A stretch of DNA of 64,000 bases, taken from assembly GCA_031308135.1 (NCBI GenBank), contig JAHLJT010000631.1, positions 152,641,425 through 152,705,424 of the forward strand, in the 5' to 3' direction. Under the pieces are notes generated by a model. The model had not been told where the DNA came from, made no database searches, and worked only from the letters and a program-made list of their open reading frames with translations. The position numbers and the translations under genes were made by a program. Shown piece after piece: positions 10,380-23,085 of the stretch. Source of the DNA: Acheta domesticus. Its lineage: Eukaryota; Arthropoda; Insecta; Orthoptera; Gryllidae. The stretch's first letter is position 1, and every line of letters starts with the position of its first letter.

Positions 10380-12475
10380 TGAATAGGTTCGAATTCCTCT
10401 TTCAAATAGCTGGCAACGAAACTACCCAATTCCAGTGGCACTGAAGCACGAAGTAGCTGCATTGTTAAACACGATGGTAGATGAAGGTATCATAAGAAAG
10501 CGCACACGTCATACACCAATATTATAGTAATAGTGAAAAAAAGATGAAGGACTATGTTTATGTTTAGATCGTCGTCGGTTAAATGCGGATACGTTGCCAT
10601 ACCGTGACTCCCCGCCAGCTGTGAACGCGGCGTTACAGAGATTTGGGGACAGCTCCGTATTTTCTAGCAAAGATTTTAGAGAAGCATATTGGCAGTTGAA
10701 AGTAGCTGAGAAGGACCAGAAATGCTATTAATTCTCATTTACAGTCTTCTGCTACGTGTTTTGTAGAATACCCTTCGGACTACAAAACTGGGGGGCGGCA
10801 TTTATATCGTCCGTAGACCAAATCCTACACGAAGCAGATTCCAAGAACGTGTCACTGTATACGCCGAAAATATTGTTTTACAAGCACAAAACACCGAGCA
10901 GCATTTTGAAGTTGCAAAAACAATTATTCTAAATTTTGCAAGAGAATAAGTTAGTGCTAAATCTCAAGAAATCAGAATGGTGTATGAAAAAGATACAATA
11001 TTATTATCAACGTAAGGTGCCATCCTCAGGCCAGAAACAATCGAAAAAATCAGCAGTAACTTCGGAATCGTAGCTATGTTATACCAATTAGTCGATGGTC
11101 ACGAAAAGATCGCAGCCATCATCAGCAAACACTGAAGGAACCAGAACTTCGGTTCTCAGAGATGGAGAAGGCAAATGGGGTTATTTAGACGAAAATGAAG
11201 TTGAATCTACATCTAAAAGGTTGGCACTCTGTGCCACATTCTGATCACCAATTCCTGTCGTTCTTTAGTCGATGCCATCTTCAGAATGAAGGACTACACA
11301 GATGGATTTTAGCGTTACAAGAGTACAACATTGTAAGGGTGTATTGAATACAAAAACATTTGCCAAATTTACTAAGTAGAAAGGAACCTGCTATGGGGGA
11401 AAATACAGCAATTCAAGAGAATTCCACGTCATGGCGACAAACATTGTTACCACGATATCCCCGCCCTTCGACTGGGACTATCTAGTGACACTGCCAGAAT
11501 GTAGATACTTTCAAGAAGAAACAGCTTACAAACGGACAGCTATTTACAGATGACCCAGAATTTGCAACAATCTCGCAGAAACAAGACCGTTGAAAGATTG
11601 TACAGGAAGCAATACTAATTAAAGAAAATGAAACCCGGAGATTTACAGAATCTGTGTTCCGAAATATATTACACGTAAACTCATAGTTTTGGCACATACA
11701 TCATTAACGCGTTTTGGGGCTAAGGACGCTAAGGGGCTAAGGATCAATTCCTTCAATCCATCTGTTACTAGAAAGGCATGGGGAGATAAGTCGGTAAGGT
11801 TATTACGCACATGCATTACATATTTAAAAGCCAAATACCCGAACAGAAAATATGACGGATCCATGAAACCAATTGTACCGGAAGAAAAGAATAGCTTACC
11901 GACGCTAGACGTATACGAACCTCTACCACGGACGATCCAGACCAACAAATACATTTTTTTAATACTGGATGGATTTACAAAAATCGTATAAATTTACCCT
12001 GTGAACAAAGTCAGCTTCCAGATCTGCTTGAAGTTGGTAAAGAAATCCTTACAAATAGCAGGGATATTTAAGAGATCACGGGAGTATATCACGGGACTTT
12101 ATTCACCAGTGACCTGTGCAGCGACCACCACACTTCCTATGCCTTAGAAAGACCGGAGGTCTCCCAATGAGAACGGACGGAGAACAAATATTTCAAAAAT
12201 TGATTTAATCCGGGGAACAAAGAAGAGCAAATGTCGAAAGAAAACCTTACCAATTTACAGGGGCACAATCTGTATTCTTGCGAGTTCCTTAAGTATCCAA
12301 TACTAAATTAAAATTGTAGGCGAAATTTGGACCGTACACAGTGAAAGAATTAAGAAAATCAAAAATGTCAGAATTGATGAATGACAGACAAGATGTAGGC
12401 GAGTACATCTTCCACAACTTAAGACCGCACCAATATTAGAGAAAAAATTCTATTGGAGGATTTTTTGTGGACACT
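10380..12475 (+). pseudogene. LTR retrotransposon (Ty3/gypsy-type) pol relic
   Basis: This is a heavily decayed pol region. In order there is the RT N-terminal side ('MVDEGIIRKR' near 10470-10500), the fingers/palm ('FREAYWQLKV' near 10678-10707; 'RIPFGLQ' near 10766-10786, where the gypsy group typically has I/T-PFGL), RNase H C-terminal traces ('RWILALQEYNI' near 11302-11334) and an integrase-like stretch ('PLPRTIQTNKYIF' near 11921-11960, then 'FTKIV'). A basic C-terminal segment near 12330-12435 ends 'NLRPHQY'. Stops and frameshifts are frequent, the YxDD box is destroyed, and gag and LTRs were not identified. The last ~300 bp are repeated in inverted orientation just downstream. Confidence 0.75.
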
Positions 12476-12898
12476 AAAAAAACTGAAATTGGGGAGTGAG
12501 GTGGTGAAACGCTCCGCGTTTCTAACGCCCTCAATTGAATGGCAGGGGCGGCGTTACTCGGTCACCACCTCACTCCCCAATTTCAGTTTTTTTTAGTGTC
12601 CACAAAAAATCCTCCAATAGAATTTTTTCGCTAATATGGGTGCGGTCTTAAGTTGTGGAAGATGTACTCGCCTACATCTTGTCTGTCATTCATCAATTCT
12701 GACATTTTTGATTTTCTTAATTCTTTCACTGTGCACGGTCCTTCGTACAATGGGAAAATTTCGCCTACAATTTTAATTTAGGATTGGATACTTAAGGAAC
12801 TCGCAAGAATACAGATTGTGCCCCTGTAAATTGGTAAGGTTTTCTTTCGACATTTGCTCTTCTTTGTTCCCCGGATTAAATCAATTTTTGAAATAATT
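12179..12898. repeat. Large palindrome: inverted duplication of the retrotransposon 3' region
   Basis: About 12179-12517 and about 12565-12898 are reverse complements with few differences, separated by roughly 50-70 bp (gctccgcgtttctaac…ggcggcgttactcgg). The arms include the integrase tail and the purine-rich ggggagtgaggtgg, which resembles a polypurine tract. The right arm is therefore a flipped copy of the pol 3' end, not an LTR. The sequence could fold into a very long hairpin. Confidence 0.88.
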
Positions 12899-12959
12899 TG
12901 GCGACGCCAAATTAAATAATGAACGAGACAGCAAAGGGGTGAGCGAGAGAAAACGGGAG

Positions 12960-13065
12960 TCAGCGAGTGGTAGAGCGAACGCCCGAGAGGGGCAGCCACG
13001 CACTATGCGAATAGGGTGATTGTGGGGACGATTGGTTCAAATCCGTATCCACGCTACTGCTAAGA
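12960..13065 (+). ncRNA. Possible tRNA-like / SINE head
   Basis: gcgagtggtagagcg at about 12963-12977 resembles an A box and ggttcaaatccg at about 13034-13045 a B box. Their spacing (about 55 bp) is long and no cloverleaf was confirmed. Low confidence. Confidence 0.3.
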
Positions 13066-13734
13066 AAATATGAGGGATGAACATCAGAGTATTTGTGAAA
13101 TGTACTGGGAAAGCGTAGAACTGAGAAACGAGTGAAGAAAGTTAAAATCCCTAAAGAATTAAACAGAAAATCCTCACCAGAGCAAATTTAGATGGAAAGA
13201 ACTGGCTATGGGCAATTGTTGACTCTCCCTGTTGGTATGGAACTGTTCAACCTTCCACGTTAGAAAAAAGAAAATTGTTCTAGCAAAATTTCAGCTTCAG
13301 ATTGTTATTACCATATCCCTAAATGAAATAATTAAATTATATATGTGTTTACGATACGAGGATTATGGATTGATTAAGCGAAAAGCATTAAAGCGCTAGG
13401 AATCTTTGCAAGTAACGGCAGGTGCCCATGAAAGTGCGCTGCCTGACACAAGAGAAAGGACTTGGCTACTTCCTTTCTGGCCCCCATTTTTCATTAAACG
13501 TTTTTACGTAAGATTGACATTTTACAAAAAAAAAAATAATATATACTATTAGGAAAATGGAATTTTAACTATAATGTATAAAATAATAACTAAATTGGTT
13601 GTATGTTGAATCAGTTACAGGGTTGCTAGATGGTTTGAAAAGACTCTTTCCCAAATGTGTAACAATTCCACAAATTTTGAGCTAAAAAATGAGGGGAAAT
13701 AAGGAATATTTACGTAAATAAAATCTTTTATTTC
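13066..13734. other. Nothing recognised
   Basis: AT-rich DNA with no convincing frame, repeat or motif. Confidence 0.4.
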
Positions 13735-14060
13735 GTGGGGCTCCTTTGGAAATTTGCACAGGGGACAACTGTTCCCAGTGCGCGAGCCCATGCAGGTGCC
13801 CCCCTAGCCCCTTACATAAGGCGAGGGCCGCTGCAGCCATCGGGAAATGGCAGCCGTTGCCGGAAGGAGCGGCGCGCGGCCGAAGCGGCCTTTGCGGCGG
13901 GTGGGCGGGGTTGGGGCGGGGCCACTGGGCGTGGGCGTGGGCGCGGGCGCGGGCGAGAGCTGGGACGAGGCGCGCGTCTGCGCCTCCGCGCTTCCTCGCG
14001 CGCTCATTGTTCCTCCTTTGCTCTTACTGTTAGAGGTCACCTCGCTCGTTGCTCTCGGCT
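13735..14060. other. GC-rich, CpG-rich islet
   Basis: A sharp GC block with a run of gggcg/gggcgc repeats (about 13920-13960, gcgtgggcgtgggcgcgggc) in AT-rich DNA. Overlapping open frames on both strands are the usual by-product of high GC and are not taken as genes. It could be a promoter-type CpG patch or a GC-rich simple repeat. Confidence 0.5.
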
Positions 14061-16145
14061 TCCTTTATGAAAGGTCGGTTACTTTATTTTTTCTATTTTA
14101 GACGTGGACATCTTCATTTAATACATGTAAATATTAAAAAAAAATAAAAGTATATTTACACGGCAAATAGATTTGCTGCATAAATATTTTAATAACTTTC
14201 TTGTTTTAATTTGCACCCACTGAACTCCTCTTTGCGATATTCAAATGTATTCAAATGTTTATATATCAATAATTACAAATAGTTAAGTTTTTAACGTATC
14301 GTAAAAGAATGGTAAACAATTTTTGTTCCGCGATCTCTTTCGCAAGGACACAGATTATCAGGTTAATTTCATCAGAACTACTGCAAGGTATGTTGCTGCG
14401 AAAGCGCATTTGAATAACTTATTTTTAAAATCAGTATGTCACTCTCTTTTGTATTTTTGCTTTTTGCAAGAAAATAGAAGCTGCAGAATAGATGCATCGT
14501 ATTGCGTGTGTAAATCACGTAAATCAGATGAGTAGAATGGCCGTGAGGGCGCTGGAAGGTTTGGTTTGGTTTAGAAAATCTTTATATCACTGACTTGCGG
14601 GGTATACGGGGTGGACTACCTAAATTGTCCACAACAAATATCTTGAAAATGGTTCGAGATATCGAAATACTATTTGCGCCATATTGTTTCAGATGATGGG
14701 GCAAATGACATATTTCGTTTTCTTGTTTGTAACGTATGAAGTTTTTAGAGATATTGACACAACTTTTTTTAAGTGGAAGTATATATTTTTTCTCCCACAT
14801 TCTAAAGATCTTTCAAAATGTAATGAAATGATATACATATTGTCAATATTCGAAAAGTATTTGTTGCAAAAACAGTGCAATTTGAACTTGGTAAATCCCA
14901 TGCTGCAGCACGCTAGGACAGCAGACCTTTGCTGATGTCGTATACGAGAGACGATGCACTTTGTCGGAAACCGAGAATGTTCGTCGATTACGAGACTTCC
15001 TATGCTCTTACTGGTAATCGTATCAGTTTTGATGAACATCCTGTGTATGGTTTAGCCGCTAACGTTCTTTCCGGACAGACATTCAGACGTTTTTGCTTCA
15101 ATCGATTTTTCGGTATAAAAACAAAGAAACGCTTTTGATTTTAGCAGAAAAAATGCAAATATTTGATTGTGTGTTCCGTCGATACTGATATTGCGCCTAC
15201 TGATTGAATTTTCATACTCTTTGCATATATGATGCAGCTGACGTCATGCGATAGCAAGGTCCAAAAGAAGAGGCCGTCCGCAATGAAATATTTGCCATTC
15301 TCATAGAGATGTGGAACAGCAAGTACATTAGAGCGTGGCATTAACTCCTCCCTAAATTGCTAAAAACCATTGTAAGGCAACAACTGCCGATCAAGGAGAA
15401 TTATAATAAAAAAAGCAAAATAAATAAATAACTGCCCCTCCCCCAGGGCGCATCGGCAGTGGCCTCCTCCTCCTGCCCGTGCGCGGCGCTCCGCCGCACT
15501 GCAGCGGCTGCAGTCGCTCAGGAGCCCGAGGAAAGCGACAACGAGGAGCACTCCTTTCGACGCTCCATTGTTCTTTAAGAGAATCATTTATTCTAGCACA
15601 AATTCACGTTCATGACACTAGGCACTGGCATGAGTGAGACCATCAGCTTGCCGTGAAAGCCGGACAATTGTACAAACTACGCTGTCATATTCACGTTTAT
15701 CCTAAACCTAAACAGTACGCTGCTATTAATCAAGCCATTCTTTTTTATCAAATTAGACCATTATTTATTATACCCAATTAAACCAAGCACACCCATTATT
15801 CAATATACGAGTGTATGTGTACTTACATGATTTTGCGCAGGTCTGGTTTCCATCCACAAAGAAATTCAATTTACATCTGAAGAAGCACGGAAATCTGACC
15901 TGAAAAATACTGTGGAAAATGTGATTTTCTAATGAATCAATAAAGAGGAAAGGAATCTGAATGTGTTTGGTTTGATTATCTATAATAAATAACGACAAAA
16001 ATGATTTGACATAATGAAGACACCTTGTTTAATTTACCTTGTTACCTTGTTTAATGACCTTGAAGTTGTAATGTACCTTGAAGTTAACTTGTTTAATGAC
16101 ATAATGAGATTTTAATAAACTATTCTTTTTATTTCATCGCATTCT
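14061..16145. other. Unassigned DNA with a small GC islet
   Basis: No family was recognised. A GC-rich patch lies at about 15430-15560. The stretch 14595-15140 has several overlapping frames of 70-116 codons on both strands, unlike any family I know. 'taccttg' is repeated several times at about 16020-16090. Confidence 0.35.
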
Positions 16146-16718
16146 ATATACGTAATAGAGAGAAAGTTATGGAATACTGCAGTGCAAAATAGAGTTTTTG
16201 GCAGAAAAATTCGTATTGTAGATCTCTTGCACCAAAGAATGGGATAATTCTTCTTCCAATGTAATATATTACTTTCTCCGCAACACTTTGTGTAGACAAA
16301 ATTCAAATTTTGTGGGTTCCTGATTACGAAAAGTTGGTTTATAGCATAATGTCTACGTGGCACTCTATCTATTGACAACGGTAGCGGCAAAACCGTAAGC
16401 AGGAGATTTGTTTCCCAGTCGATCTTGCTGATGTCACGGCATCTTGAATTTGAAACCTATGTTCGAATTCTGCGGGTACTTTACAAGAAGCCAAAAGGAT
16501 ATTTTAAAATTTCCCCCCAAATTTTCTCAAAATCGTTTGATTAAACTTTGTCCTTGGATAGCGTTAAGTACGCTTACAAAAACTTAGATCTCAGTTTCAC
16601 TGATATATCTGATTTTTTGAAAATTGAAGCATGTTAAAAAATCGGCGTCATCCTACAACTATAAACAGTAGAGATTTTTCCTATGAATAAAATCTATCTT
16701 TCAAAATAAGATCATTAA

Positions 16719-17719
16719 CCCGGGAGTGGTAACGCAGGAGCCCCTGCGTGGATCTGTGGGAGCCCCACGATCCTTTCTTCCCGCTTGTTGTTTTTCCCAT
16801 GTTGGCTACCCTGACCATAGCTTTAGTACATTTCTCTTTTTGTATTATGATTTTTAGTGTGCTCTCAGTTTGCCAGTTCAGTGAATTTCATCCGTGTAGC
16901 AAACTATTGTTTTGTTTGGGGTGCCCACGTTACCTTCTACGTTAGCAAAGGTGCCTAAGTCTCGTACATTCTATTAGTTTGGGAACGTATTGCATGCTGT
17001 ATTTTTACGTTAGGATTCCCCTGAAAAATTAATACTAAAGTACTACAAACATTTCAGATGTTTATTTGCTAAGAAAGGAGTGGAAGAATAGGCCAACTTT
17101 CGCTGAAAGCGGGAACCGAATATCGTTACTCACCGCTCTGGAAAAATCAGTATGCACACAATTCCATAATACCAGGATAATGTTTTCTTTGTTTATTGAT
17201 TTGTATATGATTGAGATAATTACATAATCCACCAACATAAAAATGAAATGGATTTAGAGAGGAATAAAAATGATCGCAGCACGTACAAGACTGGCAATGG
17301 GAAATGAAGGCAATAATTGTGCTACGTATTTTGGTTGAGTCTATGAAATCAGGGCACCAAAATATTGCTGAATTGTGGAATATGGATAATATGGGTATTG
17401 AAATTTTCCTTTGTACTTTGAATTTGAAAATATTTCAATTTTTGCTACGAAACATGGTCTTGGATGTGACAACACGCGCAGACCGATAGAAAAATTAACT
17501 CCAAATGCTAGATGCTTTCCTGATGAATTCTCAGAGTTTTTTAAGAACTAAATTCTTAATAAATTGTTTAATTGCATGCAAAACATTGTTAATAATAGAA
17601 GAATAATATTATATTAATTTATTTTTAAATAATTTAGCGTATATCATGAAAAGTGTGGGGGTCTGGAGACACCCCACGTTACCACTTTTGTTTCAAAATA
17701 TAACGTAACCACTGCAGGG
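16719..17719 (+). mobile_element. piggyBac-type element, internally deleted, with intact ends
   Basis: TTAA flanks both sides (16715-16718 and 17720-17723). The terminal inverted repeats are cccgggagtggtaacg (16719-16734) and cgtaaccactgcaggg (17704-17719), differing at three positions. TTAA duplication and CCC…GGG termini are diagnostic of piggyBac. The 1001-bp length is far short of an autonomous element (over 2 kb), and only a transposase scrap remains. Small subterminal palindromes occur just inside each end (gcaggagcccctgc; ggggtctggagacacccc). The insertion lies in a HINE-A copy. Confidence 0.9.
17304..17489 (+). pseudogene. piggyBac transposase fragment
   Basis: A 61-codon open piece carries 'HQNIAELWNMDNMGIEIF' followed by a 'FQFLLRNMVLD' segment. 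This matches the conserved N-terminal part of insect piggyBac transposases (…AELW…GIEIF…RF.FLLR…RFDD). Here the DD after RF is replaced. The catalytic domain and the C-terminal cysteine-rich domain are absent, so the fragment is non-functional. Confidence 0.7.
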
Positions 17720-18531
17720 TTAAATAAGGACATTTACATTTTTTCTAAATATGTTTAGGTTTTCCGTAAATTTGAGTGAAATGTGGACAATATTAAACAT
17801 TTTAAAAACAAGATCTCAAAAACTGCTGCAAATTTTATCTTTAATGTTTTTGTGCGTACGGTGCTACATGTCCTGAATAACATGACATACACGACAATTT
17901 GATGTATTTTTTATATTTTTCAAGTATTACACAAGTGTATTTTTTGTATATCATTCATGTCGTTAATATTACACTAGGGGCGCTTTACATTACATTATTA
18001 ATTTGTGAGAACAAGTGCTTCAAATGATTTCTTATGAACTGAGTCGAAAACTCAAAACTTATCTGAAAAGATAAGCTCAAATGCCCATTTTCAGACATGC
18101 ACAAACGACAAAATGGCTCTAATTCATTTCCTGAAATTATTTGTAAGTATAGTGCAAGTAAGTTAAGTGTAAGTAAGTATGCATAGAATTATATGACATA
18201 TACGCCATGTTGATGTATTCCTTTGATTTTTCAAAACGACACTTTGTAACTTTGGTAACTTTGTGTTATATCTCACGAGCATTTTCTATGCATTATTGCA
18301 TTTGCGAACACAAGTGCTTCGAATGATTTCTGATTTATTCCTTGACTCTCCGTACTACTATTTGGGCATCGAAAATTTGAAAATATGTAAAAAAAAGTCA
18401 GTTTGGCGTCGAGAGTTAGCCGCTGGGGCGAGGGTGGGGAAATACCGAACATCTTGCCTAGACTAAAGATCTTGCCTAGACTAAAAACTAACTAGTGCTA
18501 GATAGTGTGTGTCATTCTGCAGCACCACTAG

Positions 18532-20128
18532 TTTAAATTATTTATTAACGATTCCTTCTTTTGTTTCTGACCATTCATAATGATTTGTATGTTCTGAATT
18601 GCTGTTTTGAGATATTCGAATCCGCAATAGTATATACGATACGAGTGGTAAAAGTGACATTTTATATAGGAGGTGAGAATGATTGTGACAGAAAGCTGAT
18701 AGGTCGAGTGCCGCAATCGACGAGGAAAATAATATCACTTTTACCAGATGTGACATACACTATTGTAAGACGTCTTTGATTTCCAATTCAATACACAAAT
18801 CACTTAAATGACACATTAAGGTGTCAACTCTAAATAAGGCGGTCACGAAAGTATTTTGTTTTGTTGGGAGCATTCGCAGATTTATCCGAATAAGTGTTTT
18901 GTTTTATTCGCAGCATCGCCTCACTTCTAGCACTAGTGCTAAAAATTGAACTTTTAATACACTATACATGCCCTGAAAAAGACGCTTTTATTAGTGGCTG
19001 TCTAAAAAAATACTTCTTTGCTCTAAAGTTATTTTTTCAATCATTTAGATAAATATTTTTAATATACTACTTGCCTTTTAAATCTTGGGCCACTGTGAAA
19101 ATACTCGTAGTTTGCAAAACAGAGAGACTTTCATCTAAATAATTTCAGCAACACATTATTCAGAATAGTTATTATAACTGTGAAAATGATTAACTGCCCA
19201 TTTTCGTTCTCGTGAAGAGTGTAATTAAAGGAATTTCTGTTTCAGTGATTTAGACGCTTTAACAGTAGGTCAACACTCAAGAAACGGTACTCAAAGGCCA
19301 AAGAGGACGCAATCTGACATTTGCAAAGCAACTATCTTTGTGGGAGTGTGTGCCGTTAAGACAAATGATTTATACTTTTTCGTATACGTACGTGAAAATT
19401 AGACAGGTACAGATACAGACAATCAGACAAAATACAGACAAGTATAATTGAGCTGAGAAGTGAATTATTTACATTAATGTACATGAAAATAATGTTTTTA
19501 AATTGATTCACAAACAAATCACTACAATGATATATGAAAGTTTGATGACAAAGTCTTTATACTTTTCTGGTGGATTACAAATTTCTTATTACGTGCTGTT
19601 GAGGCATCGAAATTCGTGTTTAACTTTACCTGGGAAAGCTGAAAATTTTTACGTTGCTGACGATAGTAAACAGCATCCAATGGCTCTGGTCTCTGAAAAC
19701 CGAACAATTAGTCTGTGATCACTAAGCTTTACAGGCACGAAAAACTGTAGAAGTAGGCAGGGAAAATAGACACTTAAAAATGTAAAATAGGCATATTAAA
19801 TATAAAAATAGGCATTTAAAAAAGCATTATATATTTTTCTTATCCTTATTTACATTTTTGAATGAATAGAAAGTTTCTGAAGTAATAATATAGTTACCTT
19901 CATGTAACGTTTGCTTTCATCATTGTTCTGACAAATTCTCCATAGAAATCCATTCTTTCCTTGTTCAGCAGTTCAAAAAAAAAGACTGAATCGCAGTAGC
20001 TACATCTCTGCTTTTCATTAATTTCACTAATGCTGCACAGTATGATCTTCTTTCTCAAATTTAATTTAAACACAAGTGAAAATATTGTACGATTTCTTTA
20101 ATCGCCATGCATAACACAAATGTTACTA
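18532..20128. other. Nothing recognised
   Basis: AT-rich DNA with short chance frames only. A palindromic ctagcactagtgctag-like core occurs near 18927-18942. Confidence 0.35.
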
Positions 20129-20544
20129 GTGGTGTTCCAACTGTACACACGTTCTCGCATTATATCTAAAAATATATTTCAAAATTTGCAATTTTTAAAA
20201 ATTCAGAGAGTTAAAAAAAATGAGACGTGTGTCATTCTTTTAAATGTCCATTCACTAAGCATCCATGGAAAAAATTGATTGATAAAATATTTGAAATGTT
20301 TTTTGAGAATTATTTTTATAATTTCCATATAGCAGAAAATCCGCAATAACCACTCGTGACCTAATCATTTTCGATTCAATTTTGTTGTTGGATATTGTGA
20401 AGAATGTTTAAGAGTGTGGTGAACGTTCATTGAATACCCTAAATTTTCGAAAATTGCAAGAGTTAAACATTTTTTCATTGTATTCCTCAAACTAAAATAT
20501 TAAACATAGAAATGTTTCCCTGAATCAAATCTGTTCCCTTGTAA
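20129..20544. repeat. Degraded Helentron-type repeat pieces (mixed orientation)
   Basis: ctagtggtgttccaactgtac at 20129 is the reverse complement of a ...ccaccactag 3' end. At 20380-20480 there is a plus-strand HINE-A module (gttgttggatattgtgaag, ttttcgaaaattgcaa). The patch is therefore a mosaic of at least two insertions. Confidence 0.5.
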
Positions 20545-20545
20545 A

Positions 20546-20690
20546 ACTAGTGGTGCTGTAACAGTACGCACATTACCGCCATTAGTAGTGGTAATGTAAT
20601 ACCATTTATTCCACAATTTCTCTCCGTATAAACACATCTCAGTCATAATTTTTTGTAGACAATGGATTACAACAACTGACAATGACCGCT
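20546..20690 (-). repeat. Related Helentron-type 3' end (minus)
   Basis: On the minus strand the sequence ends …gtactgttacagcaccactag next to T. This is the same terminal block as HINE-A, but the upstream DNA (…actgagatgtgtttatacgg) differs and is shared with 46431-46550. It is probably a sister family. Confidence 0.5.
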
Positions 20691-21989
20691 CATCTATTCA
20701 TTTTCACATTTAACACAAGGAACGCAATTTAAAATGAAATAACATCAATATAATATAAATATAATAAATAATGAATTGAAATAAAAAATATACAAATTCT
20801 AACTTACGCAGCATCCCACTGCGTAATTTGCGAGCGCGCGACTAAAAGTTTGCAATCTTTATTTCATATTTACTTCAAAGTTACACCAAAATTTTGAATG
20901 TTTAAAAGCAAATCTTGCACCGGTTACACCGGTAATTTTCTGTTTGATGATTACCCAAAATTTCTTGACAACAGTGAGAAAGCTGTACCAGTCACCAGTA
21001 AAAGTGTCTTTTTCGCTTCCGATGTCAGATATTTTTCTTTTAGTCTGGGTGCTAAACATTCAGCTGCTTGGTTTGGGAAACTGAGGTCATGTATTTAATC
21101 ACTAAGCTAATCTTAGGAGAAGTGCTCTTTTGTAACAATATTTCCATCCATTATTCCCTGCCGTTGCTAACTTCTGCATTTCACCCCAGAATTTGTATAT
21201 TCTCACTACCTGACACAGGAATTCCAGGGAGTGTGGTGAACACTGGTATGGGAACATCAGGTCAATGTGGTGTAGATCACCTTGCTGATTCCAAATCAGC
21301 GTACTTCCAATTCTTTTTTTAATAATTTAAGCCTTTTATTTTTGAAGAATAAAAATAACAATCATCATGATGATTTTAAGACTCTCTCCATACTATAGGT
21401 ACACCAAATTTGAAACTCTTCAATTTTCCAGTTTTCCACTGGTGGAGAACTCCCCAGACGTTTTGCATACCATATGAAGATACCACGACTTATTTTGTCA
21501 CCCAGTTTTATACCAAAGTATGTGTCATATTTTTTCCAAAACGTTTATAATATTTCCTTTCGGTTTTTGTAGTGTAAATTCTCCACAAATGTACTAAAAT
21601 ACATTAGAGTCGTTCAAACAAGGTCTTGCTCAATAACTCATTGTTTTCTAACAAAAGAAGATGTATTAATAAAACTAACTCCCTCACTTAGCTCAATGAA
21701 AGTATTCTTAAAATAATGCGACATTCAATGCTTAAAATAAAAAAAAAAACTATTTGTATAAAGATAGACATTTGCATTAAAAGCGGTGCATTGTGCGATA
21801 ACATTATTCATTACAACGTTTGTAGCACAAAAAGTAGAGCCAATTCAATGAAACTAATGACATACCTGGATTCAGCATACCCAATTTTCTGTAAATTCAT
21901 TGCAAGTGAAAAAAAGTTATTTTTGTTGAGCCTTACCTATTATAATATACGTATCATCCACCATATCCAAAAAGTATGAAATTACGAAC
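20691..21989. other. Nothing recognised
   Basis: AT-rich DNA. The 66-84-codon frames at 20898-21098 and 21068-21322 match no family I know and lack supporting signals. Confidence 0.35.
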
Positions 21990-22972
21990 AGAAAGCGAAG
22001 GAGCGGGTGACTAATTTGCCCAATTACTCCAGAAATATTCATATTTTCGAAAACTTCAGCCTGACATTTTTTGAAGATCTGTTTTGATGAATACATTTCT
22101 TTAAGAAAAAAAATGTCTCTTCACAATTGTAGTTGTAGGTCCTAAATTTTTAATTTTTTTATTCAAAATTAGACATTTGAACGAACACGAGACCTGCACC
22201 ATTCTCTGAAGCATGGTTTATGCTATCTAAGGTCCGAATTTAATCAAAAAATGTTATGCGATTTTTAAGAAAAATGGTTAAAAAATATAAAAATTGCCAA
22301 AGTTTGACACAAAATTTTGCAAAAAATATGCATGATTTTCAAACATTGGACATGCCGTTATTTAAAGATCAGTTTTTAATGAAAGCTTTTCATTAGGGAA
22401 AAAATGTAGCTTCATAATTTTAGTTGTAGGAAGGGGCCGGAAAATTTTTGAATGTTTTCAATTTTCGAAAAATTATGGTTTTCAATTAACATGAGACCTG
22501 CACCACTTTCTTAAACGCTCTCTAGACTATCCAACAACGAAATTTCATCAAACTTGCTGGCGGCTCTTTTTTTTAAGAATTTTGAGTGTCCGAGGTAATT
22601 CATGTAAAGTACCCCCAAAATTAAAATATCGCTGCAAATTCAAGGGACCAGAACATCAGCCAGATCGATCAGGAATATAAATTTTGAAGAAAATAGGGAG
22701 ATCGGTTTGGTCGCTAGCTTTGTTCACGGACGGACAGACAGACGTTTTGCCGTTAATTGATTTTGCGGTATCAATGACCAACAGAACATGAATTCTGGCT
22801 CCACCACGTGTTAGAGGATTTTTTTTCTAAATTTAGCACCTGGATTTATCCATCTTTTCGTTGCCAGGGCTCTGTAATAAGAGTTTTTCTGCCGAAAATT
22901 CGCCGTTTTTTCGCGCAGCATTACATAACTTTCTCTTCTGATGACGTTCCTTCATAAGCGCGAGAAAGTAAA
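21990..22972 (-). repeat. HINE-A repeat copy (minus)
   Basis: On the minus strand the 5' end is actttctcgcgcttatgaag at 22972 downward, with a mirrored aagagaaagt closing a subterminal hairpin. The 'gctgcgcgaaaa' block, a cgtctgtctgtcc tract near 22733-22746 and the 'ctagcgacc' block follow. The 3' part is lost. Confidence 0.8.
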
Positions 22973-23085
22973 AAGTTATATTTTGAAATAAGATCAAGTA
23001 CATTTTTTTGAAACTTTGAGTACTTTTCGCGCAGTTTTGCGTGAAAATACGGGCGAGAAAGTACGTGAAGTTTTAGCACCGTTAG
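22973..23085 (+). repeat. HINE-A 3' end (plus), truncated
   Basis: It contains 'gagtacttttcgcgcagttttgcgtg' modules and ends gtgaagttttagcaccgttag before T, a diverged form of the family 3' terminus. It lies directly against the minus copy, giving a head-to-head arrangement. Confidence 0.55.

Larger units (their letters stand above)
16146..18531 (+). repeat. HINE-A repeat copy, split by a piggyBac
   Basis: The plus-strand copy starts near 'agagagaaagttatgg' and keeps the family order: 'gtgggttcctgattacg', 'ggtagcggcaaaaccgt', 'gggtactttacaagaag', 'cgtcatcctacaactat'. It is interrupted at 16719-17719 and resumes with the 'cgttaatatt' and 'aacaagtgcttcaaatgattt' modules. The 3' end is tcattctgcagcaccactag at 18512-18531, followed by T, with the terminal CTAG and the upstream gtg…gcac pairing seen in other copies. 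It is non-coding and older-looking than the 55-kb copy. Confidence 0.75.

Noticed and set aside
12590..12898. LTR of the gypsy relic
   Set aside because: The sequence is an inverted copy of the pol 3' end, not a direct repeat with TG…CA ends.
13735..14101. Three overlapping plus frames and one minus frame
   Set aside because: Same GC effect; no motif or start context preferred.
20898..21098. Candidate short secreted or host protein
   Set aside because: No signal peptide, family resemblance or gene signals.
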